NCBI GenBank assembly: GCA_945859605.1
Contig: OX243821.1
Location: 20,564,713 to 20,628,712, forward strand
Source of the DNA: Lumbricus rubellus
Lineage: Eukaryota > Annelida > Clitellata > Crassiclitellata > Lumbricidae
Reading direction: 5' to 3'
DNA length: 64,000 bases
Below are positions 54,071-64,000 of the stretch, piece by piece. The first letter of the stretch is position 1. Every line of letters begins with the position of its first letter. The notes under the pieces were generated by a model. The model did not search any database. It worked only from the letters and a program-made list of their open reading frames with translations, and was not told the origin of the DNA. Both the position numbers and the translations under genes were made by a program.

Positions 54071-54540
54071 GGTAAGTAAATAAGTATCATCCTCTTTACT
54101 CTACCTGCAAACGCACAATGGGACATAAAGCATCATTATAATACATCGAAACAATTAATTGGTAATAATAAAGAGCACAAATTAAATCCTAAGTTGAATG
54201 AAATCACTAATATTATTATCGTCGATTCGTCATGCAAGTCATCTAGTCTAAACATGATTCTGGAATGAGAAACATTGATTAAATAGGTGTCGGCATATAA
54301 ATAAACTCATTTATTCCTTCATATTTATTTATTTATTTAGTCAGAATTTAATCTATTTATCCGAATATCTACGTAACTTATCCGTAAATATTTAAAATTA
54401 TTTTAATCAGTACCAGCCCTATTAGCAATTGTTCGTTCACTTTTTAGTTTCTCCCGCTTCTCTTTCAGTGTTCATATAAGAAAACGCAACCATAGTACTG
54501 TTCTGACTACCATCCCATCTAAAGCTAGGAGTCAGTTCAA
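53486..54540. other. No gene; AT-rich with a TAAG run
   Basis: A TAAG tetranucleotide run at 54029-54083. A duplicated phrase GGAATGAGAAA(T/C)ATTGATT, AAATAGGTGTC occurs at 53821 and 54261. A LINE-like ATTCATATAGCGCC word lies at 53569. Confidence 0.55.
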
Positions 54541-54570
54541 CGACACGGTGTGAATAAAAAAAAGATCATT

Positions 54571-54640
54571 AGCGTCGCCCTCCTCCTCTACCCAGGCTTG
54601 GGACTGGCACTGCAAGAGTATACGAGCAGTGGTGGAGTTC
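54571..54640 (+). repeat. Recurrent GTCGCCCTCCTCC unit
   Basis: GCGTCGCCCTCCTCCTCTA, CCAGGCTTGGGACTGGCACT, GAGCAGTGGTGGAGTT. Same module as 8588-8664. Confidence 0.75.
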
Positions 54641-54729
54641 CAACTACTGTTTTCCAGCTGCTACTCCTGCTAACTAATGAATGGATTCTCGGAACTGCTC
54701 GGATCCCTCCTCGTTTCAAGGCGAGCGCT

Positions 54730-55200
54730 TAATTTCAGACCAGGCGCTAAATGGACGGCGCTTGCTCATAGCGGCTTCGCACCGTAACCATTGGCGACGC
54801 CGCAGTCAGCGCCGGACGGTCCCATTACGCGCCGCCGGGGGTGACAGGCATAGGGGTAATTAAATGATCGACGGCGGAGGCGAGTTTCGGCCGCGGTCGT
54901 GGGGGGGGGGTGGGGGAGGATCGGCGGCGGACGGTCCGGGACGGACGGCTCGTGATTACCCGACACGTCGACGCCTTCCCTCGGGTCCGCGGTTCGACTC
55001 CCGGCCGATCGACGGCCGTGGACGGGGGTCATTTGTTACGACTGACCGGTTCATTATCGGGCCGGCGATATTAGCACCAGCTCATTTACACCGGCGACGC
55101 TAGATGTCGTGACATGTCGAGCTAATCTGTCGGCGCTTAAATGGCAGACAGCCAAACTCAGCCCCGCTTCCCCCACGCCGCGGCGTCGTTTCTGCCGCTG
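54730..55200. other. GC-rich, CpG-rich segment, no gene assigned
   Basis: Clearly richer in CpG than its AT-rich neighbours, with many CGGCGG and CGACG words. Frames are open by composition, and I see no family or splice-bounded exon. It could be an unmethylated regulatory island; that is inference. Confidence 0.4.
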
Positions 55201-56190
55201 GTCCTACTTACCCCCGTCTCCCCTCCCCCACTCTTTCCCCCGTTGGGTTCGTGACAACCAAAAGACAAGACTTGTACTACACTCACCCCCAAGGCAATCA
55301 AGCTGCCCATCTGGTCGATCGAAAAGCTCGTTTAAAGCGCCGCGCTTAGAAGTGACGTCACTTTCGGCTGCGTTCAGGAAGACGGCTTCCACGGAGGCGT
55401 CTCTTCAGAAATCGAAACTCTTTTTGGAGGAGTCTCTTCCAAACAAACGAAGGATTTCTCGAAGTCTTCTCTTTAAAACACCTTCGTAAAAGATAGGTCG
55501 CTCCTCTGAAATACAATATTTAAGAAGACGACTTATAAAACAGAGCGAAGGGTAAAAAAAAATTATTTCCACTTTGACATTTGCATTAAGCTTATAAGAA
55601 CTTAATTGTTCTCGTATGTATACCGCGCGTGAATTTGCAATTATGATTGGAGAAATAAATATGAATCAGTGCTAATCTATATTTATAGTCTAGGCGGTAC
55701 ACAAAAGTAAACTGCAATTTTTTAACACGGGCTGCCGCTCGGCACAGATGTAGCTGGGACCTAGGAGATCATTTTAAGAAGGGGAGGCATCCCCTTAGAA
55801 TTCAAAATGGCGGCCTTTTTCGAAATGGCGTCTGGAGGCTAAGAAATTCTTATACATCATCGTATCATCTCATTATGGTGTCGTTCCTATCTATTTCTAA
55901 CTCAAATAACATGAATCTAAGGTCAAAATCCACATTAGACATCAAAAGTAAGCCACAACAAGTGTTTTTACATTTAAAATAGTGAATTCATCAGGCAGAA
56001 TATTGTTAAAAGAAAATGCAATTCAAACTATTCTAAAAATGTGTGTGAGTGAGCGCGCGTGTGTGTGTGCTAGACAGCTAGAGGAGGCTTGCAGTATATC
56101 ACATAATTATTACAGTAGGCCTATATATATGTAACAAAATAATAGTACAATACATTGCATATATCATTACAGAGGTGCATTGAAAGGGAC
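55201..56190. other. No gene recognised
   Basis: Mixed DNA. A 126-codon frame at 55109-55489 has no recognisable domain. The sequence GGAGGCATCCCC...CAAAATGGCG near 55780-55815 is not assigned. Confidence 0.45.
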
Positions 56191-56209
56191 CTGCGTTGTC
56201 TCTTATCCA

Positions 56210-56716
56210 TTCTCTGCGTTCTCCTCTTCTTCTTTCCCGCCTCTCCCTCCATTCTCTTCCCCTCTCCCTTTTGAGACCTCCGCCCTTCCTTATCTTCCTC
56301 CCTTTTACTCCTCCGTAATTTTCTAGTCCTCCTCCTCCCCCTTTTTTCTTCCTTCCTTCCTCTCGCCTAATCCTCCTCTTCGTTTTCCTTCTCCTCTCTC
56401 TATTCTCTTCCCCTTACCGTTTTTAGTCATCATCATCATCATCATCCTCCTCGTCCACCTTTTTCTCCTCCTCCTCCTTTTCCTTCCATCCTTCCATCTC
56501 CTCCTCCTCCTCCTCCTCCTCCTCCTCCTCTTGTTCTTCCGATCTTCCTCCTCCTCCTCCTCTTGTTCTTCTTCCGATCCTCCTCTTCTTACTCCTCTTC
56601 CGCCTCCTCCTCCTTCTCCTCCTCCTCCTCCCTTTCTCCATATCACGCCATCCGCTAAAGACTCCAATGTGCCTCCCTTCCCTCTCTCTCCCCATCTCCC
56701 TTCCCTCCCTCCGCAG
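56210..56716. repeat. Polypyrimidine (CTC/CTT)n tract
   Basis: About 500 bp of almost uninterrupted pyrimidines on the plus strand (CTCCTCCTCC, TTCTTCC). The Arg/Glu/Lys-rich minus frames here are compositional. Confidence 0.9.
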
Positions 56717-56881
56717 CTGCAGCAGCCGCAGATATATTCTCATTCGAATCGCATCAGCAACCGAGATGCTGATTGCCTGACGCCTGGAATCAACGAAAGA
56801 CACATCTCGGCGCTAATCGTCCGTGCTCCGTGCGATAGCAACCGTCCGAGCGGCGCGAACGGGACAGTCGCACCGAGCCGG
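56717..56881 (+). CDS. Weak candidate exon after the polypyrimidine tract
   Basis: The tract ends CCCTCCGCAG and a 165 bp open segment follows up to GTAAGC. It reads LQQPQIYSHSNRISNRDADC, then LTPGINERHISALI. No family recognised and nothing to join it to. It may equally be conserved non-coding DNA. Confidence 0.2.
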
Positions 56882-57099
56882 GTAAGCGACACGCGGAAAC
56901 CGCTCTGCGTCGATTCGGTTTTTTCGATTGGAAGTTTTAATTAGTTATGTTGCTGTGGTGAATTAAGTACCCTACATCGAGGGAAGGTCGTTAAAGGTAA
57001 TTCGGGGGCTTCCATTTCACGAGGGCTTTTTACATGGACATGATTGCATAATATATGTATTTGTCCAGATTTTTCTCGAATATGGTGTGGAACATAATA

Positions 57100-57235
57100 G
57101 AGGTGTACGGCAGGTGCGGAATTGCGGATACAGAAATTTTTGAACGAAGGGGGGGGGCAAATTTTTGGTCTTGAGATTAACAAATCTTCGTTGGTCTTTC
57201 GCCGAAAAATCTCATGACTTTTTAAATCTTTCTTT
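57100..57235 (+). repeat. Dispersed repeat fragment (GCGGATACAGAAATTTTTG)
   Basis: Related to 2790-2960 (minus strand) and to the interiors of the elements at 21322 and 50332. Confidence 0.45.
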
Positions 57236-57270
57236 CCAAAATCTCTAAACAACAATTTGTATCGAAATCC

Positions 57271-57560
57271 CATGGGCGTCCGCAGCGGGGCGCAAGTGCG
57301 CCCCTCTGGATTTTTTGCATAGTTGCACATAAATTTAGATTATTTGGTTGTGATTGTTACAACAAGATTTTCAATGTGATTATCGATTCATTCTACAAGT
57401 TGAACCTTTATATCTTTCTTTGGGCGCATAACTTATGGGTAGGCTATAGGATTCTCTCGTGGTAATATGGAAATTCAAACTGTCACCCATTAAATTTAGA
57501 CCATGTGACAATTATTTAAAAGTTTGCGTCCCACTAGAAAAATGTCTGCGGACGCCCATG
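57271..57560. mobile_element. MITE, about 290 bp
   Basis: Perfect 15 bp inverted ends (CATGGGCGTCCGCAG / CTGCGGACGCCCATG). The inverted similarity continues outwards over GAAATC/GATTTC, so the true ends may be some 12 bp further out. No coding. Confidence 0.7.
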
Positions 57561-58121
57561 GAGATTTCTGTACCACAACTCCACAAGCACATCTAGCCGA
57601 CTCAGCTATGATGAGTACACTGACCTACGGTCAGTGGATAACGAGACCGTGAGGGAGAGGATTGGCCACCGCCCTCATATGCCGAGGCCTTGAAAATGAA
57701 GTCGCTAACACCTCATAATATTGGCAAACCTCCGGGCTAGCTAGAAGGGATCTCAAGTCAGGAGGGCCATAAAGACTTTCAAACGAAGAGAGCCTTAATT
57801 AACTCTACAATAATAATTACGGTGTGAAGTAGGAAACAAAAAACCCCGCCATCTTTTCCACACCCGGTGCTGTTTGTCACGCCACTCGCGTGCGCTATTC
57901 AAAGTTGAGAAAATGGCGGACGTTAAGGCGTCGAAGGGGAAAGTCTGATTGAGAAGAGGGTTCGCCTGATTAGATAGCGATACTATCGCCATCTAGCGAT
58001 TGTCGTTACAGCGTCTCGTGTGGCGCTACCCGTCGACGATCGGTGGAAAACGACGCGGTCGGGTGTGAAAAGTATCGACAAGGCGGTTGGCGCTGATTTA
58101 GCTTAAGATTGAACATTCCGC

Positions 58122-58320
58122 AATATATATATATATATGTGTATATACAAAGTAAATATATATATGTCTGTATATACGTGTGTATATATTTATGTATGCA
58201 TATATATGTATGAATATATAAATACATACATGTATATATATATATATGTGCACGTACGTAAATATATAAATATATGTATAATACACAAACATATATATAA
58301 GCTATGCGTATATATTATAT
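58122..58320. repeat. TATATG/TA-rich microsatellite
   Basis: Degenerate TA/TATG/TACG repeats; open frames rich in Tyr/Ile are compositional. Confidence 0.85.
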
Positions 58321-58654
58321 ACAATTTATATTTTCAAAGTGTCTATAAATATGTCGTTAAATGTCTGGTTACGAGTAATGGAGCGTGAACACATTTAATC
58401 TTGTCAGTTTGATGTGATTACAACGCCCCGTCACGATGACGGTTATACACGAACAATGGTGCTGACAAGAATATTTAGAATTGTTTTCCTTTATCGTATT
58501 ACATTTTCTGCGCATATACGACGATATAGGCTACAGCCAAAGTGTATTAACACTCTGGGCTAAAGCAAGGACTATCAAAGAGGAAGAACTGATTGTCCCG
58601 GATGATCATTAATGTTTGTTGCCATTTAACGACACTGTGTCATAGGCCCCTATC

Positions 58655-58750
58655 AAGGATGATTAGTGTCGCCCTCCTCTTTTCTCCTGGCTTGAGATTG
58701 GCACTGCTAAAGTCCTACGACTCCGAGCTACGAGCAGTGACGGAGTTGTA
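58655..58750 (+). repeat. Recurrent GTCGCCCTCCTCC unit
   Basis: TTTAACGACACTGTGTCATA precedes it (from 58626); then GTGTCGCCCTCCTCTTTT, GGCTTGAGATTGGCACTG, GAGCAGTGACGGAGTT. Confidence 0.75.
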
Positions 58751-58772
58751 TTATCCATAGTAGTCTATAGTC

Positions 58773-59498
58773 TAGGGTGACCATTTTCTGGCCATCAAAA
58801 ACCGGGACACTTTTTCGTAAAACTGAAAATAAATAGTAAATATATGCATGGTTGTTAGGCATACAATACAGTACAACCTTTAATTTAATTTTCCATTAGG
58901 CTACGTTTTCTGTAGGTCTGCTCTCCAGATTTTTCCCGCACTTTACTCATTTACAAAAATTGTTCGACGGCCAAGTGTAGAGGCAAGTCGTTTAATTGTC
59001 TTGCTCATCTTACCTTGACATGCCTTATGAACAAGAGTTCTTCATAACTTTTTCGGTCCACATTTAATTCCTTGAACCTGCTGATTAATTCTCGTTAATC
59101 ATTATTACAATAATGCGACCTACTGAAATCGATATCTTTCGACGCCACTGCAATATTGCAGGTTTTCTGAAGACTTTCTCGTTAGACTTTGATAATTCTT
59201 ATAAACTTTTAACTAAACTCACTACTAAATATGTATTATAATAATAATTATTCCATAATTATGAATCGACAGCTTCTCTTTCGCTTTGACTTCTTTTTGG
59301 GTTACTAAATATAGGCCTACTTTAATTGTTCTGTCATTTACAAAGAACTGACGTTTCCAATAACCAAGTTTACAATTTATTTTCCCTCTTTTCAAAAACC
59401 GGGACAATTCTGCCTTTTTGCCTAAGTCGTCGGGACACCGGGACGCACCACAAAAAACCGGGACATGTCCCGGAAAACCGGGACGTATGGTCACCCTA
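58773..59498. mobile_element. hAT-type element, 726 bp
   Basis: Ends TAGGGTGACCATTTTCTGG and GTATGGTCACCCTA. The 8 bp target duplication CTATAGTC lies at 58765-58772 and 59499-59506. AACCGGGACA words repeat near both ends. No transposase frame. It interrupts the array of GTCGCCCTCCTCC units. Confidence 0.88.
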
Positions 59499-59510
59499 CT
59501 ATAGTCTCGG

Positions 59511-60065
59511 TTTAACGACACTGTCATGTAAAAAAATTCATTCGCGTTGCCCTCCACCTTACATATGCTTGGGACTGGCACTGCTAGAGTGCGGGCATTA
59601 GCGGAGATTGATAATCAATAGTATTCGTTTGTTTAAACACACTGTGTGACAACAAAGATCATTAGCGTCGCCCTCCTCCTTTATCCAGGCTTGGGACTGG
59701 CACTGGCAGAGTGGCAACGCTTCTGCATGCTACTGTTTAACGACGCTGGTCATATATCAAGATTCATGATTAATTAATGTCGACCTCCTCCTTGCACGAG
59801 GCTTGGGACCGGCACTGTCAAATTACGGGCAGTGGAATTTTGACAGCGTCAACACTTGCTTGATGCTGTTTAACGACTCTTTGTCACAACAAAGACGATC
59901 TGTGTCGCCCTCCTCCTTTATCCAGACTTGGGACTGGTACTGTCAGAGCGCGAACTGTGACACTTGTTGCTGCTTAACCACACTGTCATTGAAAAGATTA
60001 TTAGTGTCGCCCTCCTCCTCTAGCCAGGTTTTGGACTGGCACTGTCATATATGGAGAACAAACAG
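59511..60065 (+). repeat. Loose array of five GTCGCCCTCCTCC units
   Basis: Each unit has TTTAACGACACTGTCAT-like sequence, then AAGATTATTAGTGTCGCCC, TCCTCCTTTATCCAGGCTTG and GGACTGGCACTG. Units start near 59511, 59630, 59736, 59867 and 59973 (105-130 bp apart). The two copies of CGACACT/AGTGTCG in each can pair. Confidence 0.85.
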
Positions 60066-60097
60066 TGTTGGAATAATTCTGTTTCCCGAAAGCTTAA

Positions 60098-60146
60098 ATG
60101 TGTAATTTTTAGTGCAATATTTGAGCACACGCCAAAAATTACACAT
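60098..60146. other. 13 bp inverted repeat
   Basis: ATGTGTAATTTTT and AAAAATTACACAT, separated by 23 nt, directly after the array above. Confidence 0.6.
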
Positions 60147-60199
60147 GTAGGCTAAGCCTAGGCTCGCGAAAAGCAAAATAATTACTACTGTTTCCAAGG

Positions 60200-61338
60200 C
60201 CTTTTGCCGTTAACTCGCTAGGTGGCAACCATAGGCAGCCTTAAGAACTATTTCAATGCAAGGATTCCTTGATTTCAATGCAACCCTTTATTAAAATAGC
60301 AGATACGTAATTCTGTTTTATAATATAATATATAATTTAATTAATGTCATTAAAATAACATAAAGGTTATCCAGTAGTCTACCAACTTATATTTTTTAAT
60401 TCGCCAATCCAACTTCTATTTATGCAAGAATCTTTTCAGTAAATTCCCACTTCCATATTATAGGTAAAAGACCAGACGTCCAGATTATACAAAAGCAAAA
60501 ATCCGTTTAATCAATCCAGCTGTATTTACGGTAATTATTTCGATAAATCCAGCTTCCATTTGAGCAATGTGTACTCATCAATCCAACTTCCATTAACGCA
60601 AACAATTATTTCCATCAATCCAGTTCCCATCTTAAATTTAAAAAATAATAATTTAGCAACATAAACTACGGTTTTACCCAAATAAGCAGCCGTGTGGCAA
60701 AATAGATAGAAGAAACTTACAACTCGAAATGCATAATTAGATATTAGCCTACTTACTGTCGGCATGTTTCGAAGAGGAACGCGGCCGTTTATCCTAGAGT
60801 CGAAGGGTCAGGTCGGTGTTGGCAGAAAGTTTGTTATTATTTTCTGACTCCAAACAGGTCTAATCGTTTTTCCTGACCATGGCACTTCGTTTTCCACCAG
60901 AAGTCGGCCTAAGAAACGCCCTCAGGTCAACTATTTGTTGTAGCTTTCTTCTAGATTTAATAACAACACTAAAACTGATGCTTTTACAAAAACATCTAAA
61001 GCGCTGTTTTTTTTAGTTTCCGATAGTCTTCATCCGTTCACTTAAAACTAGGAATAAAATCTAAACTCCTTATAAATAATTTTGTCGCAGTTTAAATAAA
61101 CGTTTATTCATTTTTATAAGATTTTTGTACGATAAACACGAAGTTTGTCATGCCGCGATTTAACACCTTGCAAGTTTTATAGCGCATCTATTTTTCTATA
61201 GGGCATCCATATTTTCTGTAGGGCATCTATAATAATATTCCGATAGTCCTGGTCTGTTCTCTAAATTGATTAATTAGGCTACAGTTGAAACAAGCGCTTG
61301 TGCGTATTTTATAATTGTTATTTTAAAAAAAGTGTTTT
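60200..61338. other. Upstream region of the quinone-oxidoreductase-like gene
   Basis: Positions 60505-60630 contain a loose ~60 bp repeat (ATCAATCCAACTTCCAT variants). Words TAGGGCATC(T/C)AT recur at 61198-61230. I cannot place a promoter or transcription start. Confidence 0.45.
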
Positions 61339-61491
61339 ATGCCAAGATTTGGTTTCTTATTAAGACTTTACAGGTCACTTCGGACTTGTGAGGTTGCTGG
61401 TCGTAGTTGGTATCATGCTGCCGTCTGTACAGAGTTGGGGAAGCCACTGCAGCTTCTGAAAAAGGAGAGACCTGCCCTTGAAGACCATCAG
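61339..61491 (+). CDS. CRYZL2: QORL2 exon 1
   Basis: 51 codons, MPRFGFLLRL to PALEDHQ; donor GTAAGA at 61492, phase 0. Confidence 0.88.
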
Positions 61492-64000
61492 GTAAGATTA
61501 CATAAGTCTTTCTTAAAGTGGTGCTATATAAATGTGCATTTCAATTACAACCTTTGTTCTGAAGTTTACAGTATTCTCATACTGATTGCAGTTCAAATAA
61601 TAATGCCAGGTAATAGTAATTAATAATAATACAATGTAAGAGTAATTAATAATAATAATTTGCTGCTCCTACTACTATTACTACTACTAATAATAATAAT
61701 ATTTACTTAATAATCATTCATACACCATTGTTCTATTCTATATCTCAGTTACATTTAATTCATTCATTCATTGACAAATACAACCTTCCATTTATTCAAT
61801 TCATGCAACCTATTTTCACATCCATCCTTTTATTCATTCATTCAAGTATGCATACATTGCTAATTTACTGTGTAATTCATCTTTTTCAGCTCATGTTATT
61901 TGATAACATTCTTTGTTCATTGTTTTATCGAGTCTTCGTTCATCTGTCCATTCAGAGGTTTGTTCATTTCTTCGTTCATTCAACACTTCTTCATTCATCT
62001 GTTCATGTAAAACTTTATTCATTTCTGCATTCATTCATTCATTACGTCAGTGATCAGCCTTTGTTTTATATTTTACAGATTCGTCTGGCTGTGAAGCGAG
62101 CTGCGATTAACTTTGGTGATATTCTGGTCGTCCAAGGAAAGTACCAGGAGAAGCCTGCTCTTCCATTCATTCCCGGTGAGCTCACCAAGTGTTAGCCAGC
62201 GTAGTGGGTATGTTCGTTGCCTTGCAGCCGGAGGATTTTAGGTTCGAATCCACTTCAAGTCGCCGTGTAGGGACCGTGGGCAAGCCCTTCACTCGCAATT
62301 GATCACCGCTTCGACGTGAAACTATGACGCAGTGTTCGCGCTGCTGTCGGGAGCGCCTCTGAGTAGAGAGCTTTGAAGGGGCGGTATAGCAAACAAACAA
62401 AACAAACACAAAGGGGCAAGAAAGTGACACCTATTTTTAACTACTGCTTTTTATTTTAAACAGGTTTATTTACACTAAAGCACTAATGATACCAATGACA
62501 CACAAAGTTAGACTTAAAATTTTAAAGTCAGAAACCTCTATGAAAAATATCCATGTTCTTATTTTCCCGTTTTGTATTTCTTAGGCTCTTGCTAGCTACA
62601 AAAATGTAACAGCAACCATTGTGTTTTGCTCACTCCTGTAAAAACATCTGTGGCTTCCAATGAACTTGCCATTCTTCAAACGAGGCTTTTCACATTAAAC
62701 ATACTAAGGTACTTAGGACATAACACCACTTCACTTTAAGCATGTAAAAATAGGGATAATAACACCCCGTCAGTTTAAGCCTGTAATAGGGTCACAACAT
62801 CACTTCACGTTAAACATGTCAAGTTAAAAATTAATAGGGACACACAAAACCAATTCACTTTAAGCATGTTAAATTAACAGGGATAATCCACCACTTCACC
62901 TTCAGCATGCTAAAGTGTACATTAACCCACAATGTAACAATGTCTGGATATGGTTTACACAGATTGCATTTCCTTGTTGAATCTTGTAGGGGCAGAGCTA
63001 ACAGGTCAGGTGATTGAGGTCGGTTCAAAGGTTACACGACTCAAATTGGGTGACACTGTGGTCGGAATGTCGCCCGAACGAAGTGGATTTGCGGAGGAAC
63101 TGGTAGCACCTGAAGTAGTAAGCATTTCTCTTCACTTATGACCCAGGGTGAGAATTTCTGGGGGTTGGGGGTTTCAACCCTCCCAGTCTTTCTTAGAACC
63201 CCATAAAAAAGTCTGTTTTTCGTACCCCAATTCCAGCTTTATCATAGTCCAACCACCCCCAGTTATTTTTCCACAATTCTCACACTGCTCAGTGAGATTT
63301 GACCAGACAGTCTGATGCCTGTCTGGTGGTTCCAATCTTTGACACAAGACTGAAAGACTATTTTCCAGAATTTCTTTTTCGCTGGCACTCCCATGAGTCA
63401 ATCAATGGTGGCCTGACAAAAATGTCATGCAACAAAATGTCATGAAACAAAATGTCATGCGACAGAATGTCATGCGACAAAATGTCAGTGACAAAATGTC
63501 ATGGACCAAATGTCACGAGTACAAAAAGTAAATTAAAGTTTATTTTAATAATTGATAATCTTAAAATTGACTGAAAAGTGAACAAAACACCTTCGATGAT
63601 AAAAACCAGGAAGAAACCAAGATTTGACCACTTGACTACCATGTTGCGTGGTACCTAAAGGGTAGGAGTACTCTGGAGGTGCCACTAAGACGAGCCATGC
63701 AAATTTCGGATTGTGCTAATCTCCTGTAAGTTAATCATTTCCATTGTGCCATTATAATAATGTACCACAAGGCTGCTATAGTCAATGGCAACTTCAAATG
63801 AAACAATTGTTGTAGTCAGAAACTGTATCCAATCATATCAGATTAATTTTTCGTCTAAGTTTTTGTAGAGACTTTTCATTTTCCAGTTTCCATTGGATTT
63901 TTATTTTCTGTTTCTTTTTTGTGCAGGTCTTCTATCCAGTTAGCAGCCATCTGTCGTCTGATGAAGCCGCTGCCACCGTAATTTCATATGGAACGGCAGA
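61339..64000 (+). CDS. CRYZL2: Quinone oxidoreductase-like protein 2 (partial, first four exons)
   Basis: Exons 61339-61491, 62079-62175, 62990-63117 and 63927 to beyond the window. The product belongs to the zinc-independent quinone oxidoreductase branch of the medium-chain dehydrogenase/reductase superfamily, NADPH-dependent in characterised relatives. Residues 1-30 are Arg-rich (FLLRLYRSLRTCEV...), plausible as a mitochondrial targeting peptide. Then AAVCTELGKPLQL, DHQIRLAVKRAAINFGDIL, GKYQEKPALPFIPG, GAELTGQVIEVGSKV, GDTVVGM and SSDEAATVISYGTA follow the order of the N-terminal GroES-like catalytic fold. It resembles vertebrate QORL2 (AVCTELGKP, QYQEKPPLPF). The NAD(P)-binding Rossmann half lies beyond the window edge. 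The start is the first ATG of an exon with no better upstream candidate. Confidence 0.9.
61600..62070. repeat. QORL2 intron 1: TAA and ATTC repeats
   Basis: TAATAATAA at 61618-61700, then degenerate TTCATTCATT repeats to 62045. The 155-codon frame at 61728-62195 is intron read-through into exon 2. Confidence 0.8.
62079..62175 (+). CDS. CRYZL2: QORL2 exon 2
   Basis: Acceptor ATTTTACAG. Reads IRLAVKRAAINFGDILVVQG, then KYQEKPALPFIP, and ends in G of a glycine codon (phase 1); donor GTGAGC at 62176. Confidence 0.95.
62189..62400 (+). mobile_element. Family A SINE in QORL2 intron 2
   Basis: Sense orientation. GCGTAGTGGGTATGTTCGTT (A-box part), AGGTTCGAATCC (B box), then GGGAGCGCCTCTGAGTAGAG and GGGGCGGTATAGCAAACAAA. 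It starts about 13 bp after the exon 2 donor. Confidence 0.8.
62990..63117 (+). CDS. CRYZL2: QORL2 exon 3
   Basis: Acceptor ATCTTGTAG. Reads GAELTGQVIEVGSKVTRLKL, then GDTVVGMSPERSGFAEEL and VAPEV; donor GTAAGC at 63118, phase 0. Confidence 0.95.
63147..63287. mobile_element. MITE-like element in QORL2 intron 3
   Basis: AGGGTGAGAATTTCTGG ... CCACAATTCTCAC, inverse of the element at 34373-34520. Confidence 0.5.
63417..63520. repeat. Short tandem repeat, 16 bp unit, six copies
   Basis: Variants of ACAAAATGTCATGCGA in QORL2 intron 3, with single-base changes and one shortened unit. Confidence 0.9.
63927..64000 (+). CDS. CRYZL2: QORL2 exon 4 (cut by window end)
   Basis: Acceptor TTTGTGCAG. Reads VFYPVSSHLSSDEAATVISY, then GTA, matching the family segment before the cofactor-binding fold. 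Confidence 0.9.

Noticed and set aside
54864..55103. 79-codon glycine/arginine-rich frame in the GC-rich segment
   Set aside because: No domain, no splice context, and openness is expected from base composition.
56323..56803. Arg/Glu-rich minus-strand proteins of 114-126 residues
   Set aside because: Compositional product of a CTC/CTT tract.
61728..62195. Separate 155-codon gene
   Set aside because: It consists of translated ATTC repeats of intron 1 running into QORL2 exon 2 and past its donor.

Overview
This is a window of animal nuclear DNA. Coding sequence is sparse and split by GT/AG introns. Most of the rest is microsatellite, MITE, SINE, LINE and Helitron sequence. The two recognisable gene families (Iroquois homeobox and quinone oxidoreductase-like 2), the small introns and the very high microsatellite load suggest a bilaterian, probably a marine invertebrate. 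I cannot name the species.

The dominant structure is a segmental duplication in direct orientation. Block 1 is about 1779-21547 and block 2 about 29822-50621, separated by an unrelated spacer of about 8 kb. Each block holds one four-exon Iroquois (Irx) homeobox gene (16088-20652 and 44917-49814, both + strand) with the same intron phases. Two well-preserved non-coding blocks lie upstream of each gene (3311-3690 / 31196-31590 and 7620-8060 / 35262-35660) and are candidate regulatory DNA. Differences in the homeodomain exon over about 80 codons are all synonymous, so both copies look functional. The introns and spacers have diverged by separate transposon insertions and repeat expansions. Copy 1 gained hAT-type elements, a 9 x 40 bp minisatellite, a (TAA)n retro-insert and a 140 bp perfect palindrome behind the gene. 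Copy 2 gained an RTE-like LINE, three Helitrons, a T-rich element and a partial duplicate of an exon boundary. A 200-N gap sits at the right edge of block 1, so the duplication boundary there is not resolved.

The spacer (21.7-29.8 kb) contains a 103 bp tandem array, a 275 bp tandem array with an A-B-A-B-B order, and a minus-strand exon encoding the catalytic C-terminal part of a tyrosine-recombinase-like protein. Two phase-compatible candidate upstream exons follow on that strand.

From 50.8 to 61.3 kb there is a 670 bp compound microsatellite, LINE 3' ends, a GC-rich segment, further MITEs (including a 726 bp hAT element with an 8 bp target duplication) and a loose array of a recurrent ~110 bp repeat. 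The right edge (61339-64000, +) carries the first four exons of a quinone oxidoreductase-like 2 gene, which runs off the window.

No rRNA, CRISPR or prokaryotic feature was seen.
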